In this document: piece by piece, positions 49,932-59,624 of the stretch | How the letters are laid out: every line of letters starts with the position of its first letter | Numbering within the stretch: the first letter of the stretch is position 1 | Source: Paenibacillus sp. | GTDB lineage: Bacteria > Bacillota > Bacilli > Paenibacillales > YIM-B00363 | Reading direction: 5' to 3' | Assembly (NCBI GenBank): GCA_031181325.1 | Contig: JAPSKX010000006.1 | Location: forward strand, 1-61,315 | DNA: 61,315 bases | Position numbers and translations under genes: made by a program | The notes under the pieces: model-generated | What the model was told of the DNA's origin: nothing | Databases searched by the model: none | The model's input: the letters and a program-made list of their open reading frames with translations, nothing else

Positions 49932-50984
49932 TCATTCCGCAACCGCGCACACTCCCTCCCGACGCTCCCCGTTCGCCGTGACGAGCGTATAACGATACGG
50001 CTTCGAGGCGGTAAGCCGGTACAGGCCGCGCTCGAGATCGTATGACAGCTCCGCGACTTGATCGACGTTCTCCAGCGCGACCCGGAATCGCTTCGTCGCG
50101 ACGAAGCCGCCGACCGTCAGTCGACCGCGCGGCGGCAGCGCGATCGGCCTCGCGTGGTCCGCTCGGTGCCTCTCCGAGTTCGCCGCCAGTCGGCGCCGCA
50201 GCGCCTCCGAAGCGTTGTCGAGATGCCCGCGTCCGCCGATGCCCGGCAGCTCTTCGTACCGAACCAAGCCCCCCTTGCCGACGCGCCGCATCGCCTCGAC
50301 ATATGCCCTCGAATGGGAGACCGGCACCCGGACGTCGGCGTCGCCGTGCGCGAGATACAGCGGCGTGTACACGTTCGCCGCGAGGGACAAGCCGCTCCTC
50401 GCGCGATACCGCTCCGGATCGTCTGCAGGCGCGCAGCCGATCCATACGTCCATCTCGTCGCGGAATTCGCCGATGGTATCTTGTTCGTACCAGGACGCGT
50501 AATCCGAGACGCCGTAGAAGGACGTCGCCGCCGCGAACAGATCCGGAAGCTTGGCTGCGGCGGCCAGGACGTTCCCGCCTCCTCCGCTGCCGCCCTCGAG
50601 GTAGACGATCTCGGGGTCGGCGATGTAGGCCGCGTACTCGCGGCGCGCGAAGGCGACCGCGTCGTAGACGTCCATCAGCTCGAACCCGTTGCAATCGGGC
50701 CGTCCCGTCGAGAACGCGCGTCCGCGCATGTCGACCTGCAGCAGCAAATACCGATTCCCCTCCAACGGCCGCTCCCGCCGTTCCGGCATCGGCATGCTCA
50801 TATGCCACCCGTGCAGCGTCGCGAGCACGGGTCCGGGCCGCGACGGCTTGATCACGTTGACTCCAAGCTCGACGCCGGGAGACACGGAGGAACGATATTT
50901 CCTAAAATCTTGGTAAGGCGACGCGAACTCGGAAAGCGCCGCGCCGCCCTGGAGCCGGATCCGATCCTCGAACGACTCGAACAT
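49932..50984 (-). CDS. Alpha/beta hydrolase, acetyl-xylan-esterase / S9-peptidase-like
   Basis: A 350-residue serine hydrolase. The nucleophile motif is EGGSGGGGNVLAAAA, the acid is in LAHGDADVRVP and the His in GRGHLDN. PVLATLHGWHM and VDMRGRAFSTGRP (oxyanion and strand motifs) resemble the AXE1/cephalosporin-C deacetylase group. A short beta tail (RFRVALENVDQVAELSYD) follows. AAGGAG lies 10 bases before the ATG at 50984; the frame extends to 51005. It is immediately downstream of the dCache-AraC gene and sugar ABC transporter, so removing acyl groups from an imported oligosaccharide is a sensible guess. Confidence 0.85.
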   Translation of the reverse strand: MFESFEDRIRLQGGAALSEFASPYQDFRKYRSSVSPGVELGVNVIKPSRPGPVLATLHGWHMSMPMPERRERPLEGNRYLLLQVDMRGRAFSTGRPDCNGFELMDVYDAVAFARREYAAYIADPEIVYLEGGSGGGGNVLAAAAKLPDLFAAATSFYGVSDYASWYEQDTIGEFRDEMDVWIGCAPADDPERYRARSGLSLAANVYTPLYLAHGDADVRVPVSHSRAYVEAMRRVGKGGLVRYEELPGIGGRGHLDNASEALRRRLAANSERHRADHARPIALPPRGRLTVGGFVATKRFRVALENVDQVAELSYDLERGLYRLTASKPYRYTLVTANGERREGVCAVAE

Positions 50985-51044
50985 ATTGCTAAAGCTCCTT
51001 CCCATGGAACGCTTGCCGCGGTTAACGTCTTCGAAATCCGCTCT

Positions 51045-53432
51045 TCATGTCGATCTCTCTTCTCTCGCGATCCGATTCGGTTCCTGCCCCTTGCGCAGCT
51101 CCCGGTATTTCCCGGGCGTGACCCCTTCGTACTTGCGGAACGTCTTGATGAACGAATGCCTTCCGAGATACCCGACCTCCAGCGCGATCTCGTCGATCTT
51201 CCGGTCGGTATCGACGAGGAGCCGCCGCGCGGCGTCCATCCGGCAGCGCGTGACGAACTCGATGAAGTTCTCGCCGACGGCTTCCTTGAAGCTTCTGCTG
51301 AAGTGGCCGAGCGACATATGCAGCTGCCGCGCGAACGTCTCGATGCCGAGTTCGCCGCCGTAGTTTTCCTTGATATACGCGGCGATCTGTCCGAACTGGT
51401 CCAGCGTCGCCTCCGCGCCCGCGTCCCGGAACAGCTCCGATGCGGTCTCCTCGAAGAAGCGGCGAATGTCGTCGCCCGTCACGCAGCGATGCAGCCGCTG
51501 ATACAGGGAGGCGTAGCTTTCAATGCTGAAGTCTTGCCTGCCGTCGGCGGCGACGGCGCGCAGCCAGGTGTTCAGCATGTCGACGCACAGCTGCTTCACC
51601 GCCTCCGCAGACGCATGGCTCCGCAGCGAGTCGTCCAGCTGACGGCGGACGATCTCCAGCAGCTCTTCGCGACGGCCGGCGCGGCTCAGCGTCAGCATCT
51701 GCTCGACCTTATCGGCGGACAGGAAGCTGTCGAACGGGAGCGGCTCCTCCCCCTTCTCCTGATCGGAGCAGATTTCGACCTCGGCGAGCAGCCGCTTGCG
51801 CTTCAATAGGAGCGCGGCATGCCGATACGAATCGTGCAGCTCCCATACTGCGTGTACGACTTTGCCGACGCCGATCGCCGAGTGGAAATATTCCTTCTGT
51901 TCCGAGAGCGCGTCGCGGATCGTCTTCGCAAGCCGCATCGGCTCGGCGGGCGATTCCGACGCGAGATGCACGACGGCGGCGAGCAGGTCGCCGCGCGTCT
52001 GGCATAACCACACCGTACCGCCGATCGACTTCTCGATCGTATGTTTTAAGTCGGTAATGAAGAACGACTTATCCGTCTCCGTCAGCGCCTTCGCGCCGCG
52101 GTCGTAGAATTCGATCTCGATGCACAGCACCGCGAGATGACCGTCCGGATTCGCGTCGAAGCCGATCTCCTTCGCGTAATACACGACGGAGAGCTGATCC
52201 CTGAACTCGCCGAGCAGCAGCTTGCTTAGAAAATACTCGTGCATGACCGGAGACATGCCGCTGATCCGGTTCGCCATATCCTTATGCTCCGTAATCAGCG
52301 ATTCGGACCAGGCTTTGATCAGCTCGAAGTCGTTCCCTTGCCGGCGATCCGCCTCCGCCGCCCCGGCGCCGCGGCGGCTCGTCTCGAGCCCCTGCCGAAT
52401 GTCGCGGATCGGGGTGTACATCCGCTTGCTCAACGCGTAAGCGATCGCGCCGCCGGCGGCCAGGAGGAACGCGAGCAGCAGCGCGCTCGCCTTCTGGATT
52501 AATGCGGCGGGTCGGCGAAGCTCCTCGAGATCGGCCATGCCGACGTAGATCCAGTCGTACCGATCGGACGGATGGTACGAGACTTGCAGCTTGCCGCCGT
52601 CCGCGTCGATGTTCGTGTGTCCCTCCGTCTCCGGCCGATAGGAAGCAAGAAGCGTCCCGCCGTCGATGCCGCCCGCCCCGTCATGCGCCAGGACGCGCCC
52701 GGTCCGGTCCAGGATCGCGGTTTCGATCGAGTCGCTCCGCCGGATGGCGATCGACTCCTTCAACCGCTCGGCGTCGATATTGACGACGAGATACACCTCC
52801 GGCTTATCGGAGTTGAACGGATAGCTCATGACTGCCGTGAGATACGTCCCGGCGGTCAACGTTTGATCCGTGTACAGCGATTTCGTCTCGATGAGCGTCG
52901 GTCCGTAGAAATCCATCATCCGGCGGCCCGTGAACATCGCCTCGATGTCCCGGTCGCCGAGCGACGCATAATGGCTCCAATACGCGAAGTAGACGTCTTT
53001 CTCCACATAGCCGATCTGGCTCGCGATGATCGACTGCTGCCCGATATGGTACAGATATGCGCTGTGCACGAGCGGGTAGTTTTGCGTGACGGCGGTAATC
53101 TGCGTCGTCAGCGCCCCGAGCATGTCGATCCGCGCCGGATGATTGGCCGGACCGTCTTCGTAACGCAAGAACTTATACAAGTTCAGATATCCGAGCTGCT
53201 TAATCATCTCGTCCTGCAGCGCGCCGACGAGCTCGTCGGTTTGTTCGGCGAATTGTCCGATCAGAATCTCGCTGGATTTCTCCACTTCCTCCTCGATAAG
53301 CTTGACGACGTACACGTAGGTGAACGAACAAGCGACGGTCGACGGCACGAGAACCAAGACGAAGAAGCTCGCGAAGAACTGCCAAAACACATTCAACCGT
53401 AGTTTTCGCGATCGAAACATTCGCTGCAGCAT
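51045..53432 (-). CDS. Membrane-bound AraC regulator with dCache sensor
   Basis: A 795-residue one-component regulator. First helix NVFWQFFASFFVLVLVPSTV (residues about 15-35), extracellular dCache sensor to about 300, second helix ASALLLAFLLAAGGAIAYAL, a cytoplasmic linker and two AraC helix-turn-helices at the end (IETFARQLHMSLGHFSRSFK, IALEVGYLGRHSFIKTFRK). It reads an outside sugar and acts directly on DNA without a kinase. Chosen start ATG 53432 (GGAGG 9 bases upstream); the ATG at 53438 is 3 bases from it. The gene follows its transporter operon by 150 bases. Confidence 0.92.
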   Translation of the reverse strand: MLQRMFRSRKLRLNVFWQFFASFFVLVLVPSTVACSFTYVYVVKLIEEEVEKSSEILIGQFAEQTDELVGALQDEMIKQLGYLNLYKFLRYEDGPANHPARIDMLGALTTQITAVTQNYPLVHSAYLYHIGQQSIIASQIGYVEKDVYFAYWSHYASLGDRDIEAMFTGRRMMDFYGPTLIETKSLYTDQTLTAGTYLTAVMSYPFNSDKPEVYLVVNIDAERLKESIAIRRSDSIETAILDRTGRVLAHDGAGGIDGGTLLASYRPETEGHTNIDADGGKLQVSYHPSDRYDWIYVGMADLEELRRPAALIQKASALLLAFLLAAGGAIAYALSKRMYTPIRDIRQGLETSRRGAGAAEADRRQGNDFELIKAWSESLITEHKDMANRISGMSPVMHEYFLSKLLLGEFRDQLSVVYYAKEIGFDANPDGHLAVLCIEIEFYDRGAKALTETDKSFFITDLKHTIEKSIGGTVWLCQTRGDLLAAVVHLASESPAEPMRLAKTIRDALSEQKEYFHSAIGVGKVVHAVWELHDSYRHAALLLKRKRLLAEVEICSDQEKGEEPLPFDSFLSADKVEQMLTLSRAGRREELLEIVRRQLDDSLRSHASAEAVKQLCVDMLNTWLRAVAADGRQDFSIESYASLYQRLHRCVTGDDIRRFFEETASELFRDAGAEATLDQFGQIAAYIKENYGGELGIETFARQLHMSLGHFSRSFKEAVGENFIEFVTRCRMDAARRLLVDTDRKIDEIALEVGYLGRHSFIKTFRKYEGVTPGKYRELRKGQEPNRIAREERST

Positions 53433-53524
53433 GCTCATGCTCCTCCCTCTTGGATTCCCTCGTTCGTACCCGCCCCGCGGGGAAGTCGCCCGGGTCCCGC
53501 GCGAAGCCGCGCGGATGCGTCGAA

Positions 53525-53558
53525 GACCGGGAACGGGATGCCGCTCCCGCTCCCGGTC
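53525..53558. terminator. Inverted repeat after the second sugar-binding lipoprotein
   Basis: GACCGGGAACGGGA and TCCCGCTCCCGGTC pair with one mismatch around TGCCGC. It starts 25 bases after the lipoprotein stop; there is no T-run. It may reduce readthrough into the regulator gene. Confidence 0.5.
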
Positions 53559-53582
53559 CCTCGTCGTTCCGCGTCGGGCTCC

Positions 53583-55205
53583 TTATTTGCCGCTGTACGC
53601 GCGTCGATGCGCCGCGTTGTACATATCTCGAAGCTCGTGCGCCCCGAGCTCGAGGCATTGCTGCAAGAACGACTGCATCGTCTCGTCGGTAATCGGCGTG
53701 CGGCCCGCGATGAATTCCGCGACCTTCTGATCCATGAACACGGTCAGATTATCCAGCAGCTCCTTCTGCTTCTCGTTCTCCTCGTCGGTCAAGATCGGGG
53801 CGCCCGGCGCTTCGATGACGGACGGCATATACAGTTCTTCGATCTCCTGCGCCCGTTCGCTCAGACGTTCCGCAAGGCGGGACTTGCCCATGTCGAGATT
53901 GATGTCCGGATACCACACGCCGTAGTCGCCGCGAAGCAGCGCGTACGGAGCCGCTCCTAACGACGCCAGGAACTTGGGATCCCCTTCGCTCCTGTCATAC
54001 GTCTCCCCTTCGATGCCGAGGGCGAGGTAGTCGGACCCTTCCGGACCGAGCAAGTAATCGAGGAACTTCACCGCGACTTCCTTATTCGATACCTTGTCGG
54101 AGATGGCGAGTCCGTTGCCGCCGTAGACCGAGCGGGATAATTGATACGGCTCGACGCCTTCCGCCGCGAACATCGGAATGACGTTCACATCGTAGCCGGG
54201 GATCAGATTGGAGCCTGCGGCCGTATCGTTGAGCGTTTGCACCCGCGTCTTCCAAAACCAAGTGACGAGCGACTTGCCGGAGAGCATCCGCTCCTCCCAT
54301 TGCGCGCCGGTAATGATGGCGAACTCCGGATCGAGCAGCTCCTCCGCATGCAGCTTGTTCATATATTGCAGCGTCTCCCGGAAGCCGGGATGATCCGGAG
54401 AGAATACGTATTCGCCCGTCTTCGGGTCGAACGGCAGATACCCTTCGAGACCGCTGAACGACCGCAGCAGCGCCGTGAACAGCTTATCTCCGCCGTTAAA
54501 CTGCCCCCGCTCCGGCACGAGCGGATATACGTCCGGATACTTCGCCTTCATCGCCTTCAACATCTGATAAAATTGTTCCGGGTTCGTCGGAGCCTCGAGA
54601 CCGAGCTCCTTCATGACGTCCTGACGCACGATCCATGCGAAATTAAATCCGAGACCTTCCCGCACCGGAATCGAATACACGCCCCCGTCCGGTCCCGTGG
54701 AGAGCGCGATCGCATCCGGATGCTCTTCGATGAACGCCTTGATATTCGGGGCGATGTCGAGATAATCCTTGAGATTCAGGAAGACGCCCTCGGGGCCGTA
54801 GATGCGGGCGTCGGCGTGCGGGACGTTCATGAAATCCGTCACCGAATTCGTAGCGATCAAAATTTGTCGTTTCTCCGCGATATTGTCCGGCACCGGCTCG
54901 AATTCGATCTTCACGTTCGTCTTCTCGAATATCCGTTGGAACGTCGGCCAGTCGTTGCGGATCGGGGCTTCCCGCCGATCGGAAGCAAGCCACTTGAACG
55001 TAATCGGCTGTTCGGAGAGTTTCCCCGACGCGCCGGCTTCGGGGCCGTTCGCCGCCGGCGGTTCCGCCGCGCCGCCCGGCGTCTGCGACGCCGGCTCGTT
55101 CGTTCCCGCGCCTCCGCCGCCGCTCGCGCAGCCGGCTAGAAGCGCCGCGCCAAGGATCGCCGCGGCCGAGACATGTCCGATTTTCTCCCCTTTTCGTTGT
55201 ACCAT
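53583..55205 (-). CDS. Extracellular sugar-binding lipoprotein (second ABC system)
   Basis: A 540-residue LipO-type binding protein. The signal peptide ends at lipobox LLAGCA, followed by a Gly-rich linker. The family-1 fold follows (ITFKWLASDRREAPIRNDWP, VYSIPVREGLGFNFAWIVRQ, NGLAISDKVSNKEVAVKFLD, YLLGPEG). GGGAGGA is 6 bases before the ATG. It is downstream of the two permeases. It shares its fold but little sequence with the lipoprotein at 35605, so the ligands probably differ. Confidence 0.93.
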   Translation of the reverse strand: MVQRKGEKIGHVSAAAILGAALLAGCASGGGGAGTNEPASQTPGGAAEPPAANGPEAGASGKLSEQPITFKWLASDRREAPIRNDWPTFQRIFEKTNVKIEFEPVPDNIAEKRQILIATNSVTDFMNVPHADARIYGPEGVFLNLKDYLDIAPNIKAFIEEHPDAIALSTGPDGGVYSIPVREGLGFNFAWIVRQDVMKELGLEAPTNPEQFYQMLKAMKAKYPDVYPLVPERGQFNGGDKLFTALLRSFSGLEGYLPFDPKTGEYVFSPDHPGFRETLQYMNKLHAEELLDPEFAIITGAQWEERMLSGKSLVTWFWKTRVQTLNDTAAGSNLIPGYDVNVIPMFAAEGVEPYQLSRSVYGGNGLAISDKVSNKEVAVKFLDYLLGPEGSDYLALGIEGETYDRSEGDPKFLASLGAAPYALLRGDYGVWYPDINLDMGKSRLAERLSERAQEIEELYMPSVIEAPGAPILTDEENEKQKELLDNLTVFMDQKVAEFIAGRTPITDETMQSFLQQCLELGAHELRDMYNAAHRRAYSGK

Positions 55206-55292
55206 GGTGGTTCCTCCCTTTCTTCATTGTATTTTATAAGAACGGACGATGAAAGCGTTATCGTTCCGTTGTTACCCCATGTTTCGTTCTCC

Positions 55293-56153
55293 CTACCCTT
55301 TGATGCCGCCGATCATGCTGCCCTTCACGAAGTATTTTTGAATGAACGGGTAGACGCATAAGATCGGCAGCGTCGCAATGATGATAGTCGAATATCGTAC
55401 CGTCTCGACGAACGTTCCCCCGTCCTCCACGTAGGAATCCGACGTCGTACCGGCGATGACGATGCTGCGCAGCAAAATTTGCAGGGGATACATCGAGCGT
55501 TCGTTCAGGTAAATGAGCGCTTCGAAGAACGAATTCCATTGACCGACGGCCGTAAACAGGCCGATCGTCATCATGACCGGCAGCGACAACGGCATTACGA
55601 TGCGCAATAGCACGCCCAGGGAGCCGCAGCCGTCGATCGTCGCCGCGTCCTCGAGCTCCGTCGGCAGCGCCTCGAAGAAGGTTCGCATAATAAACAAATA
55701 CCATGTGTTGATGAGCGTCGGCAGCACGATCGCCCAGATCGTGTTCAGCATGCCAAGCTTCTGCACGACAAGGAACGTAGGAATCAGTCCCCCGCTGAAC
55801 AACAGCGTGAAGGCGGCCATCAGCAGGATCGAACGGCGACCCGGCAGCCAGCGCTTCGCGAGCGGATACGCCATCATGGACGTGACGATCAACGTCAGCG
55901 CCGTCTGCGCGAAGGTGTATCGGATCGTGTTCCAGTAGCTGAGCCACAGCTCGGAACGCTGCAGAATCCGCTCGTAAGCGATCCACGTCCATTGCTGCGG
56001 CAGCAGCTTTACCGCGCCGCTCGTCACGAGATCGGGCTGGCTGACCGAAGCGATGAACACGAAATATATCGGATATACGGTGACGATCACGAGGAAGATC
56101 ATGAACGCCATATTGACGACATCGAAGATGCGCGACGCCAAGCTCTCTTTCAT
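55293..56153 (-). CDS. Sugar ABC transporter permease, YtcP/CarB type (second system)
   Basis: A 286-residue permease with about six helices. The coupling loop is EDAATIDGCGSLGVLLRIVMP, then LSLPVMMTIGLF, and the end is IQKYFVKGSMIGGIKG, the YtcP/CarB ending. It lies 16 bases after the LplB-type gene. No ATPase gene accompanies the system. Confidence 0.93.
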   Translation of the reverse strand: MKESLASRIFDVVNMAFMIFLVIVTVYPIYFVFIASVSQPDLVTSGAVKLLPQQWTWIAYERILQRSELWLSYWNTIRYTFAQTALTLIVTSMMAYPLAKRWLPGRRSILLMAAFTLLFSGGLIPTFLVVQKLGMLNTIWAIVLPTLINTWYLFIMRTFFEALPTELEDAATIDGCGSLGVLLRIVMPLSLPVMMTIGLFTAVGQWNSFFEALIYLNERSMYPLQILLRSIVIAGTTSDSYVEDGGTFVETVRYSTIIIATLPILCVYPFIQKYFVKGSMIGGIKG

Positions 56154-56169
56154 CCCGCTCTCTTCCCTT

Positions 56170-57084
56170 CTACCACAGACTGGTGTCCGTATATTTTTTG
56201 GCCGCCCGGTTCGCCGCCACGACGAGGAGGAAGCCGATCGCCGACTGGAACAATCCGACGGCGGCCGCGAAGCTGAAATCCGCGCTCAGGATGCCCCGCC
56301 GGTACACGAACGTGTTGATGACGTCGGCCGTCTCGTAAACGGTGGGGTTATACATGAGGATAATTTTCTGATAGCCGACTTCCATCATGTTCCCTAAGTT
56401 GAGCACAAACAGGATGACGATAACCGGCACCATGCCGACGAACGTAATATGCCGAATTTGCTGCCATCGGTTCGCCCCGTCGATCTTCGCCGCTTCGTAC
56501 AGCGTAGGGTCGATGCCCGCGATCGCGGCCAGGTACAGGATCGTCCCCCAGCCGAGCTTCTGCCATATTTCGGAGCCGACGTATATCGTGCGAAACCACT
56601 CGGGGAGGCCCATGAACATCACTCGATCGAACCCGAGCGCGGCCAGCAAGTGGTTTACGATGCCGCTCTGGGGCGACAGGAAATTCACGACCATGCCGAC
56701 GATGACGACGGTAGAGAGGAAGTGCGGCATGTAGCTGACCGTCTGCACGAACCTCTTGAACATTTCGTTCTTCAATTCATTTAGCAGAACGGCCAACGCG
56801 ATCGGCGCCGGGAAGTGGAACAAGAGGTCGTAGACGTTCAACAGAATCGTATTGCGGATCAGCTTCCAAGCGTCCGGCGTTCGTTGGAAGAACGTCTCGA
56901 AGTGCTTCAACCCGACCCATTCGCTCCCCCATACGCCCTTCATGACCGAATATTCTTGAAAGCCGATCAGAATCCCGTACATGGGCACATATTTGAAAAC
57001 AATGTAAAACACAATGCCCGGAAGCATTAGCAGGTACAGCGTTCGGTGTTTCGCGATCGTTCGCCACATCGGTTGTTGCGGCAT
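56170..57084 (-). CDS. Sugar ABC transporter permease, LplB type (second system)
   Basis: A 304-residue permease. It starts with HRTLYLLMLPGIVFYIVFKY and VPMYGILIGFQEY, the LplB pattern. The coupling loop is YEAAKIDGANRWQQIRHITF, and LGNMMEVGYQKIILMYNP follows. First gene of the second transporter operon. The 275-base gap upstream holds an inverted repeat but no gene. Confidence 0.93.
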   Translation of the reverse strand: MPQQPMWRTIAKHRTLYLLMLPGIVFYIVFKYVPMYGILIGFQEYSVMKGVWGSEWVGLKHFETFFQRTPDAWKLIRNTILLNVYDLLFHFPAPIALAVLLNELKNEMFKRFVQTVSYMPHFLSTVVIVGMVVNFLSPQSGIVNHLLAALGFDRVMFMGLPEWFRTIYVGSEIWQKLGWGTILYLAAIAGIDPTLYEAAKIDGANRWQQIRHITFVGMVPVIVILFVLNLGNMMEVGYQKIILMYNPTVYETADVINTFVYRRGILSADFSFAAAVGLFQSAIGFLLVVAANRAAKKYTDTSLW

Positions 57085-57290
57085 GTTTTCACCTCGGTTT
57101 CGATTCGTTTGTTTTGTAAGCGATTCCAGTTAACTTATCCATATCTTAAGATCGGAAACGCGCCGTCGTAAAGAAATCAATTTTTCCGTACGAAGCCATT
57201 TTTGCTTTCCCTTGCCGCGGTAGCGATTTCCTCGCGGGAGAAACCGGATTTTCGGCAAGACGCCATATTTTCCGGTTCGTCCGCAACGCA

Positions 57291-57333
57291 AAGAAGCGCC
57301 GACAAGGCCTTCGATGGCCTTGCCGACGCTCTT
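57291..57333 (-). terminator. Stem-loop after the GH130 remnant
   Basis: GAAGAGCGTCGGCAAGGCC and GGCCTTGTCGGCGCTTC pair with small mismatches, 27 bases after the GH130 stop on the minus strand. A short TTCTTT follows. Confidence 0.55.
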
Positions 57334-57359
57334 CGTACTGCATGTATAATTTACGGTTG

Positions 57360-58118
57360 TCAACCTTCCAAGCACAATCGGATTAGGTCGTCGACATCCG
57401 CCGTGGCAAGACACTCCACCGTGTCGGCCGCGCCGTAATATATTTTGACTTCCCCCGTATCCTCGAGCACCATGCCCCCCGGGAAAATGACGTGATTCCG
57501 GAATCCGCCTTCCGCCTCGTATTTCGCTTCCGGGGCGAGAAGCGGGGAGCGGCACATGCCGACGACGCGGGAGGGATCGTCGAGGTCAAGCAGCATAATG
57601 CCCGCCGAATAACGCTTTTTCCAAGTTGTTTCCCAGCCGTTCTTTCCGCGCTTCGGATCGATATCCACCGCGTGGAACGTCGTCAGCCAGCCTTTCTCCG
57701 TCTTGATCGGCGGGGCGCCGGGCCCTACCTTGTCGTTGGCGAACGGCACTTGCTCCACGGCGAGCAGCAGCCGGGAGTTCCCCCAGTAACGCAAATCGGG
57801 CGAATCGCTGATCCACATGTCGAAGCGGTCTACGCCGCCCCGGCTGTATACGGGGAACGGCCGTTCCAAACGTACGTATTTTCCTCCGATTCTCTCCGGG
57901 AACAGCACCATATTTCGGTTGTCCGGTACGGACAAGCTAAGCACTTCGAACGAACGGAAATCCTCCGTTACCGCGATACCTCCGCGAACCCCGTGCCTCG
58001 TGTCGACGGCGAAACACATGTAACACCTGTCCTCGATCACGGTCAGCCGCGGATCGTATACCCGGACGACTTCTTCGTCGTTCCAGAGGACCGGATTCCC
58101 GGCATAACGAACCCTAGC
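57360..58118 (-). pseudogene. GH130 phosphorylase/hydrolase lacking its N-terminus
   Basis: About 252 codons of a five-bladed propeller of the GH130 family (mannosyl phosphorylases and hydrolases). It has NPVLWNDEEVVRVYDPRLTV, YMCFAVDTRHGVRGGIAV, LERPFPVYSRG, WISDSPDLRYWG, KVGPGAPPIKTEKGW and the C-terminal YYGAADTVECLATADVDDL. Full-length members have about 60-80 more residues before VRYAGNPVLW. An in-frame TGA lies at 58119-58121 with no start codon before the conserved core (the first is a GTG at 58040 inside it). The gene is probably truncated by a deletion; a short internal product cannot be excluded. It would have served the neighbouring transporter. Confidence 0.72.
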
Positions 58119-58239
58119 TCAACAAGCTTCCGTTAAAGCTGGCGACCTGGATCATAACGCTTTTGTTACCGTTCGGGTAAGGATAAACAAAAGGCCGCCT
58201 CCGCAGCCCAAATTAACGATTACATTCAGGTTGGAAAGA

Positions 58240-59118
58240 TTAAATCAACACATCAAATTCATTCACGTAAACGGCGTTGCCAGTTATCTCTACGACATTG
58301 CCTTTTCCCTTCACCGATACTCTGATTCTGCCATCCCGAGCAATTTCTTGCCCTTGTTCAATTAATAGATTCAATGAAGCAGCCTCTTTTTCAATGTATT
58401 GGGCGTAATAAGACCCCATTACACCCGATGCAGTTCCAGTGACTGGATCCTCAATGGTGCCTGAGAACGGTGACGAAAAATGGCGTGCGTGCATATGCGC
58501 GTTCGGATCGTATGTTTCTAAACAAAACGGATGGACTGACGCCCTGGGCATTTCCTTCAACACACTTGGAAATAGTTTGTTAACGGGTACCATTCGTTTG
58601 AATGCGGAAAGGCTTTTTATTGGAATTAATAACGTCCAAGTACCTGTACTACCATATAATGTTGGCAGTTCTGTTTCGATATCACTTTCTTCAATCCCCA
58701 TCGAATGTGCCAGTTCTTTAAGAGATCCATTAAACTCTTGAAACCGAGGTTCAGCTTGTCTCATGGTAATGTAGTGTCCGTCGTCTGAAGTGAATTCAAT
58801 CGGCAAAACACCCGCTTTTGTTTCAATTGTCAGATTTAGCTTATCACCGAGCAACCCCTTTGTTTTTAAAGCGTATAAAGTCGCTATGGTTGCATGGCCG
58901 CAAAGATTCATCTCATGCCCTGGCGTAAAAAAACGGATTCTAAGATCTGCCTTTTCCGACCTCAACGAGAAAGCTGTTTCATTAAACCCAACTTTCTCCG
59001 CAACTTCCCGCATTTGCTCCTCTGAAAGGGTTTCACCGTCAAGGACGACTCCTGCTGGGTTTCCCATATTTGGAATGTCGCTGAATGCCTCGTAATGATA
59101 TACCTTTACTTTTTTCAA
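58240..59118 (-). CDS. PhzF-family isomerase-like protein
   Basis: A 292-residue protein of the PhzF/diaminopimelate-epimerase fold. Landmarks are [15 protein letters not shown] (with the acidic catalytic site downstream), [24 protein letters not shown] and [15 protein letters not shown]. Family members isomerise small acids, but most, including this type, have no known substrate. Base composition is clearly richer in A/T than the genes before 58118, which suggests acquisition. It stands alone on the minus strand. Confidence 0.92.
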   Translation of the reverse strand: MKKVKVYHYEAFSDIPNMGNPAGVVLDGETLSEEQMREVAEKVGFNETAFSLRSEKADLRIRFFTPGHEMNLCGHATIATLYALKTKGLLGDKLNLTIETKAGVLPIEFTSDDGHYITMRQAEPRFQEFNGSLKELAHSMGIEESDIETELPTLYGSTGTWTLLIPIKSLSAFKRMVPVNKLFPSVLKEMPRASVHPFCLETYDPNAHMHARHFSSPFSGTIEDPVTGTASGVMGSYYAQYIEKEAASLNLLIEQGQEIARDGRIRVSVKGKGNVVEITGNAVYVNEFDVLI

Positions 59119-59187
59119 ATGAGCACCGCCCGTCTTGTTCTTTTACCTGTTCTTTTACTAATTCTTAGTTTGGTTGGATGGGATTTG

Positions 59188-59400
59188 TTAAAGATTCCTG
59201 CCAGATAGTTGAGCGGTCGGCCGGAAAGAAAAACAGCGACGGATCGGCTCCATCGCTGCACTCTTGTCACCGTCAGTAAGGTTACCTATCTCACGGGCAA
59301 GTACCTTAAACTGAAGGGAGTATGCTTTTAAAGTGTGCGGACTAAAACCCAGAATACGTTTATCGGCTTCATACAATTTCAAGAGACGAGTCATTTTCAT
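59188..59400 (-). pseudogene. N-terminal fragment of a tyrosine recombinase/integrase
   Basis: Seventy codons. The first 40 residues (LLKLYEADKRILGFSPHTLK, AYSLQFKVLAREIG) match the SAM-like N-terminal domain of phage-type integrases. The sequence then departs into an unrelated tail, with no catalytic Arg-His-Arg-Tyr core. It is a relic of a mobile element within the AT-richer segment. Confidence 0.65.
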
Positions 59401-59624
59401 TAAACAAAACCCCTCCCCATGCTAATTACTATTAGTCTCGCTATCTTTGGGATGGGTTAATCCTTTTTTGAAGATAAATTGTTAAACTAGCGTACCCGAA
59501 TGCATAAAGGAAAGAGTCTGAGCGATGCAAAACAGAAAATTCGCAATTTTCATATAAGCCCCGACTCCCTCATAACAAGAGAAATGTCGGAGCATGCTTC
59601 GCCACGAAACTCCATAGGTTTGTT

